A DNA stretch of 64,000 nucleotides from the NCBI RefSeq assembly GCF_000190755.2, contig NZ_JH109152.1:310001-374000 (forward strand). Reading direction: 5' to 3'. This DNA comes from Methylobacter tundripaludum SV96 (GTDB taxonomy: Bacteria > Pseudomonadota > Gammaproteobacteria > Methylococcales > Methylomonadaceae). A program made the position numbers and the translations under genes. Positions within the stretch are counted from its first letter, which is position 1; each line of letters begins with the position of its first letter. Below, piece after piece: positions 60,115-64,000 of this stretch. The notes beneath the pieces were generated by a model that was given only the letters and a program-made list of their open reading frames with translations, was not told where the DNA came from and searched no databases.

Positions 60115-61768
60115 CCGCATTGATCGAACCGTCAGCCTGACGGTCAGTGATGATAATCGAGTGGTCGACATACCCCCTGAGTGGACCTTCACGATTCGCT
60201 GCTCCAAGAACGGAGTGGAGTACCCTTTTGATTTCAACCGTTACCAATCCAGTGGGCGCGAGCCATTGGCCATTCAGATGCGTGACGCTATCTGGTCCAT
60301 GCGGCGAGAACTTACAGGCAAGTCGCTTACCAGCTATGTGAATAGTGGCATTCTCCCTTTCTGGCGGTTTCTGGACGATCTTGAGGCCTTCGGCGAACTT
60401 GTTTCTCGGCTAGACCAGATTGATCGCCGCCTGATGCTGCGATTCATTTCCTGGATGGAAAAGCAGATCGTGGTGGTCGGAAAGAACAAGGGGAAACCAT
60501 GGTCTCTTGCGAGCCAGCGTAGCGCCTATTACAACATGAAAGCAATTCTGGTCAATCGTCAGCGATTCGTTCCTTCGCTGGTCGGGCCGAATTTGACCTT
60601 CCAGAAAAACCCATATCCAAATTCCAATCGTAAGATACCCCGACGCGAGGAATACTCTGCATCGGAGCAGGGGCGATTGCTGGCCGCATGTCGCGCTGAT
60701 CTTGCCCTGTTTCAGGGGAACGAGGCTGTTTTGCCGAGCCACCAAGTACTTACTGTTCATGCGCTTATCACCGTGCTTCTGTGCGGGATCAACATGACAC
60801 CTCTTTTGGAGATGACCCGTGACGGTTTGCGCCCCTTTTTACCGGATCGCGATTTACTGATTTTTACCAAGCGCCGGGGATATACGACGCATGCATTATC
60901 GCTGCCAAGGCAAGAGCGAGACAATGATGAGGCTAAAGTCATTCCCCGCACAGCAGGAGATTACCTACGACAGTTACAGCGATACACCGAGAAGTTTGTT
61001 ATGGAAGCAGAAGCCAATGACAGGAATTGTTTGTTCCTCTGCCGCTTGCGCGAGGACAGCTACACCGACCGACGCGGCAGCGTGGTGCGCTTTGATGTGG
61101 TGCAGGCAAGGAATGCGATCAAGCGATTCGTCGAGCGGCATGAACTCCGAAATGATCGTGGCGATCCGCTAAAACTCAGCCTGTCTCATCTTCGTCCTAC
61201 ATTCGCAATGAATCTCTACCGGCGCACCCGTGATGTACGCAAAGTGCAGAAGGCTCTCGGGCACGCCAGTCCAGTGCTGACAGTCCAAAGGTATCTACCC
61301 CCAGTGATGCCAGAGGTCGAACGCAACCATGCCTTTGTCGGTCAAGCGATGGTTGGATGGGCGACGAGCAAAGATCCAACCCACGCCGTAAAACTAGCGG
61401 CGGATGGGAAAATTCCGCTTCAGAATGCCACGGAGATTTTGGCTGGTGGCTATAACACGGCGGTTGCCCGTTGCCAAAACCCATTTCGTGAAGGTGACAG
61501 CGTATGCGGTAAATATCTCTCTTGTTTCAAATGCCCCAGTATGATCGTCTTCGAGGACGATCTGTACCGCCTATTCAGTTTCTACTACAGGTTGCTGATC
61601 GAACGCCCAAAAATCCCACCTCACCAATGGATGAAAACCTACGGCTGGGTTGTAAAAACGATTGATGAGCAGATCGTTGTCCAGTTCGACACGCCCGTTG
61701 TTGCTGATGCCAGAAAACGAGCCATTGATTCCCCTCATCCTGCATGGGCGTACGGAGGATCATTGTGA
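60098..61768 (+). CDS. Tyrosine recombinase 2, degenerate catalytic site
   Basis: ATG 60098 has AAGGG 8 bp upstream and overlaps recombinase 1 by 17 bp; the frame continues upstream only as overlap. The 556-residue protein has the recombinase fold (core-binding domain, catalytic domain, GHASPVLTVQRYLPP with the Tyr), but the first Arg box reads CGINMTPLLEM and the second LSHLRPTF instead of HxLRHTF. Two expected active-site residues are therefore altered. The C-terminus has a Cys-rich zinc-like motif (CGKYLSCFKCP). It may be a structural partner rather than an active recombinase. Confidence 0.85.
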   Translation: MAIRRNRIDRTVSLTVSDDNRVVDIPPEWTFTIRCSKNGVEYPFDFNRYQSSGREPLAIQMRDAIWSMRRELTGKSLTSYVNSGILPFWRFLDDLEAFGELVSRLDQIDRRLMLRFISWMEKQIVVVGKNKGKPWSLASQRSAYYNMKAILVNRQRFVPSLVGPNLTFQKNPYPNSNRKIPRREEYSASEQGRLLAACRADLALFQGNEAVLPSHQVLTVHALITVLLCGINMTPLLEMTRDGLRPFLPDRDLLIFTKRRGYTTHALSLPRQERDNDEAKVIPRTAGDYLRQLQRYTEKFVMEAEANDRNCLFLCRLREDSYTDRRGSVVRFDVVQARNAIKRFVERHELRNDRGDPLKLSLSHLRPTFAMNLYRRTRDVRKVQKALGHASPVLTVQRYLPPVMPEVERNHAFVGQAMVGWATSKDPTHAVKLAADGKIPLQNATEILAGGYNTAVARCQNPFREGDSVCGKYLSCFKCPSMIVFEDDLYRLFSFYYRLLIERPKIPPHQWMKTYGWVVKTIDEQIVVQFDTPVVADARKRAIDSPHPAWAYGGSL

Positions 61769-63672
61769 CCGTCTCCAACATATCACTTCGGCCTATTCGG
61801 GAACTCCAGTTCCATGAAAAGGCACAACTTCCGGTATCTCTTGTTCGTGGAGACGATGGGCAAGAAATCATTGTCTCTCGCTATGCGGACGATATTTGGG
61901 ACTTTTGGCCCTATATTCCCCAGGGCAATCGCAAGCTCAGCAGTAAGTCCATAGATTGGCACGTTAATCTTGAGCATGGAACAAAATTAACCGATCCCGA
62001 GCATGCGGCCTTGCTTGCTGGCGCCAAGGACTTTATCTGGTCGCTATTCAATGAACCCATAGAGGGGCGTCAACGCCCCTTTATGGGCACTATCGTCGGA
62101 CATTTCATATCGCTCATTCCTTTACTTCGTTGGATGGTGACTCGTAACATTAGGCACTTTCGTGATCTCCGAGGAAAAGCTATCGAATATGTCTCAGTGG
62201 CACGGATTAGCGAAAAAACCGGTAAGCCGGTTGCCACAGGCTGGCATGCAAGGCGTTTGATGACACTGGAAGACATCTATCTTCAGCGTGAAAAGCTGGC
62301 TGACGCACTTGATGAGCATCCATGGCCGGACGAATCCGCATCAGCCCTGGCAGGTGAGACCTTCAAGGGTCGCTCCACGAAAACACCTCGAATTCCCGAA
62401 CAAACTGTTCGCCATCTGGCGAGAATCGCCGTGGACTACGTGGATCAGCAGGCAACTCGGCTGCTTGATGCCAGAGACACCATAGCGCATGAGGTGAATG
62501 GCGCCAGCGGTTACCTCGCAACGAATATCCGCATTCCCCTAGCGCGGGATTTAGGGTTCGACGGCTCTCGAGACTTTAGCAACGAACTGGCTTTGCTGCG
62601 CGATGCCTGCTACATCGTGATAGCCATGTTTTCCGGCATCAGAGACTCAGAAACCCTTTCCCTTAATCATAGCTGCATTAGCCATTCCACAACGGATGAC
62701 GGTATCGACCTGACGTGGCTGCACGGCACCATCTACAAGACAGGCCAGAGAGCCCACAAATGGCTGGTTCCTCCTGTCGTTGAAGCTGCTGTCCGCGTCA
62801 TGGAACGTTACAGGCTGCCATTTGCATCCGAAATTGAGCGGCAGATTGCGGAGTTTGAACGACGAGTTGCCATGACCATCCCACATTCCCACGCTCACAA
62901 GATGTTGGTGAAGTGTCTTCAAATCGCTCGGCGCGACAGAAACAGCCTTTTTCTAGGCACCACTCCTCACAGAGGACACACCACAAACGTGGTCAGTGGC
63001 GCTCTAATCAATCGCAGGCTCAAGCACTTTTGCGAACACTTTGGAATTCTTGGTGAGAACGGGAAGCCATGGTTGCTATGTACTCATCAGTTTCGTCGAA
63101 CCTATGCCTACTTTGTGGCATCCGCCGAACTGGGCGATTTGCATTATCTGCGTGAGCACTTCGGGCATTGGTCTATCGACATGACTCTCCTTTATGCGGA
63201 CGGCGCAACAGATGAATTCAACACCGATAGTGACCTACTGCTAGAAATTCTACGTTCCAAAGCTGAAAAGCAGGAAGACGTATTCAGGAATTATCTGCTG
63301 ACTGATTTACCTCTTGCGAATGGCGATATCATGCTGTCAGACCTGCGGCGCACTATTAAGACAGCAAGAAATAAAGACGAACTGATCAAGCAGGTCTCCG
63401 ATGGCGTCACCCTTAACGGAACCGGTCATAGCTGGTGCATCGGCAATGCCAAGGGAACCGGATGCGGCGGCCTCTGCGTATTCGAGGCTGATATGTGTGT
63501 AGATTGTTCCTACGGAATGATAGGCCCTGAGCATCTATCGGTTTGGAAGGAGATCTCTAGGCAGCAACAAGAAGCGCTGGCGATGCCAGACATGGGTATC
63601 TCAGGGAAAGCCCGTTCCGAGCGAATCCTCGCTAAAGCCAATAATGTAATTGCCAAGTTGGAGGCAACATGA
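61765..63672 (+). CDS. Tyrosine recombinase 3 (TnpB-like)
   Basis: GTG 61765 is chosen because CGGAGG lies 7-8 bp upstream and the codon overlaps the previous stop; an ATG at 61744 has no such signal. The 635-residue protein keeps the catalytic residues: SGIRDSETLSL, HQFRRTYAYF, and FGHWSIDMTLLYAD with the Tyr. A Cys-rich C-terminal segment (CIGNAKGTGCGGLC, CVDCSYG) probably binds zinc. Size and layout match TnpB of Tn554. The next gene overlaps it by 4 bp. Confidence 0.88.
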   Translation: MTVSNISLRPIRELQFHEKAQLPVSLVRGDDGQEIIVSRYADDIWDFWPYIPQGNRKLSSKSIDWHVNLEHGTKLTDPEHAALLAGAKDFIWSLFNEPIEGRQRPFMGTIVGHFISLIPLLRWMVTRNIRHFRDLRGKAIEYVSVARISEKTGKPVATGWHARRLMTLEDIYLQREKLADALDEHPWPDESASALAGETFKGRSTKTPRIPEQTVRHLARIAVDYVDQQATRLLDARDTIAHEVNGASGYLATNIRIPLARDLGFDGSRDFSNELALLRDACYIVIAMFSGIRDSETLSLNHSCISHSTTDDGIDLTWLHGTIYKTGQRAHKWLVPPVVEAAVRVMERYRLPFASEIERQIAEFERRVAMTIPHSHAHKMLVKCLQIARRDRNSLFLGTTPHRGHTTNVVSGALINRRLKHFCEHFGILGENGKPWLLCTHQFRRTYAYFVASAELGDLHYLREHFGHWSIDMTLLYADGATDEFNTDSDLLLEILRSKAEKQEDVFRNYLLTDLPLANGDIMLSDLRRTIKTARNKDELIKQVSDGVTLNGTGHSWCIGNAKGTGCGGLCVFEADMCVDCSYGMIGPEHLSVWKEISRQQQEALAMPDMGISGKARSERILAKANNVIAKLEAT

Positions 63673-64000
63673 CTCATAATGCTGGCAATGCAGATGCCCT
63701 TAGGTCGCACAAAGCAGAGTCGCTAAAGAAGACCCGTCATGAGCTTGAATTGGCAGTGCGCCGCATCATCAATGAGAATCCCAAGCGTGTTAAGAAAGGA
63801 ACTTCCCTGTCACCCGCCAGCGTTGCCAAGGAAGCCGACGTGGAGCGATCCACACTCTATCGCTACCACGAGCCGGTACTAACTGAGATACGCCGGATGA
63901 ACGATGCGACTCCACAGAAGAAGCTTCGCGAGAAACATTCAGAGTTGGCCGACGCGAACGTTAAAGCGAAAGAATACAGGATAATGCTGGAAGAAGAGCA
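63669..64000 (+). CDS. TnpC-like (DUF6262-type) coiled-coil protein, 3' end outside window
   Basis: ATG 63669 overlaps the recombinase 3 stop as ATGA and has GGAGG just upstream. The visible ~110 residues have a helix-turn-helix-like segment (LSPASVAKEADVERSTLYRY) and a charged coiled coil (REKHSELADANVKAKEYRIM). This fits TnpC-type accessory proteins of Tn554-like elements, which affect transposition frequency and orientation. The frame is still open at the window end. Confidence 0.75.
   Translation, partial: MTHNAGNADALRSHKAESLKKTRHELELAVRRIINENPKRVKKGTSLSPASVAKEADVERSTLYRYHEPVLTEIRRMNDATPQKKLREKHSELADANVKAKEYRIMLEEE

Larger units (their letters stand above)
58795..64000 (+). mobile_element. 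Tn554-like element with three tyrosine recombinases (right end outside window)
   Basis: From the DUF2784 break onward, four genes overlap in one direction: recombinases of 382, 556 and 635 residues and a TnpC/DUF6262-like coiled-coil protein. This resembles Tn554-type elements (TnpA, TnpB, TnpC), which transpose site-specifically without target duplication, with an extra recombinase. The left boundary is inferred; the right end is not in the window. The cargo cannot be seen. Confidence 0.72.

Noticed and set aside
58966-63672. RIT element (recombinase in trio)
   Set aside because: RIT recombinases are all about 300-400 residues; here two are 556 and 635 residues with Cys-rich tails and a TnpC-like gene follows, which fits a Tn554-like element better.

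Overview
The window reads as chromosomal DNA of a gammaproteobacterium, most likely a methylotroph related to the gammaproteobacterial methanotrophs (Methylococcales). Reasons: a formaldehyde-activating-enzyme (Fae) homologue, a gammaproteobacterial-type GshA, a Pseudomonas-like minor-pilin/PilY1 operon, SrmB- and Pqi-type genes, several c-di-GMP enzymes, and many palindromic repeats. The lineage is an inference from gene content; no rRNA gene is present.

Layout. 1-6.4 kb: 3' end of gshA, an APS-type cysH, a small Arg-rich protein, an AI-2E/PerM-type permease, a polysaccharide flippase and a membrane cytochrome c. 6.8-9.9 kb: a large class A penicillin-binding protein whose start lies directly behind a palindromic repeat. 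10.1-20.1 kb: a minor pilin operon on the minus strand (small ORF, fimT, pilV, pilW, pilX, pilY1, pilE). A 1,522-bp insertion sequence with a 6-bp target duplication sits in the last codons of pilY1. 20.4-24.3 kb: mutM, an alcohol dehydrogenase and small orphans. 24.9 kb: tRNA-Lys(CTT). 25-28.5 kb: a Pqi-type lipid-transport operon with PqiA split in two. 28.7-37 kb: a pentapeptide-repeat protein, two c-di-GMP enzymes, and a TonB-dependent receptor with a secreted partner; a second, broken copy of the receptor's 3' end lies on the far side of one of the c-di-GMP genes.

37-46 kb: an LtaS-like phosphoglycerol transferase, the Fae homologue, an uncharacterised pair (4-5-TM membrane protein plus SPFH-like coiled-coil protein), and cysDN. 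CysD and CysN make APS and the cysH product is of the APS-reducing type. CysN still carries a shrunken APS-kinase remnant without a P-loop, so the window encodes a PAPS-free sulfate assimilation route. 46-58.3 kb: a CBS-PAS-GGDEF-EAL protein, a BamE-like lipoprotein, a flavoprotein, a CheY-like regulator, an SrmB-like helicase, a rhomboid protease, a broken membrane-protein gene, and a LemA/M48 protease pair. 58.4-64 kb: a 28-codon membrane ORF, a truncated DUF2784 gene, and a Tn554-like mobile element with three tyrosine recombinases followed by a TnpC-like coiled-coil gene that runs off the window. The truncation of DUF2784 probably marks the element's left end.

The most distinctive features are the dispersed hairpin repeats. 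They occur between genes, at the start of the PBP gene, at the 3' end of the flippase gene, and in frame inside the TonB receptor (possibly also in pilX). The other points of most interest are the fully reconstructible IS insertion in pilY1, the recombinase triad with a degenerate middle member, and the SPFH-like/membrane pair. I did not find a convincing CRISPR array, phage, secondary-metabolite cluster or classical defence system.
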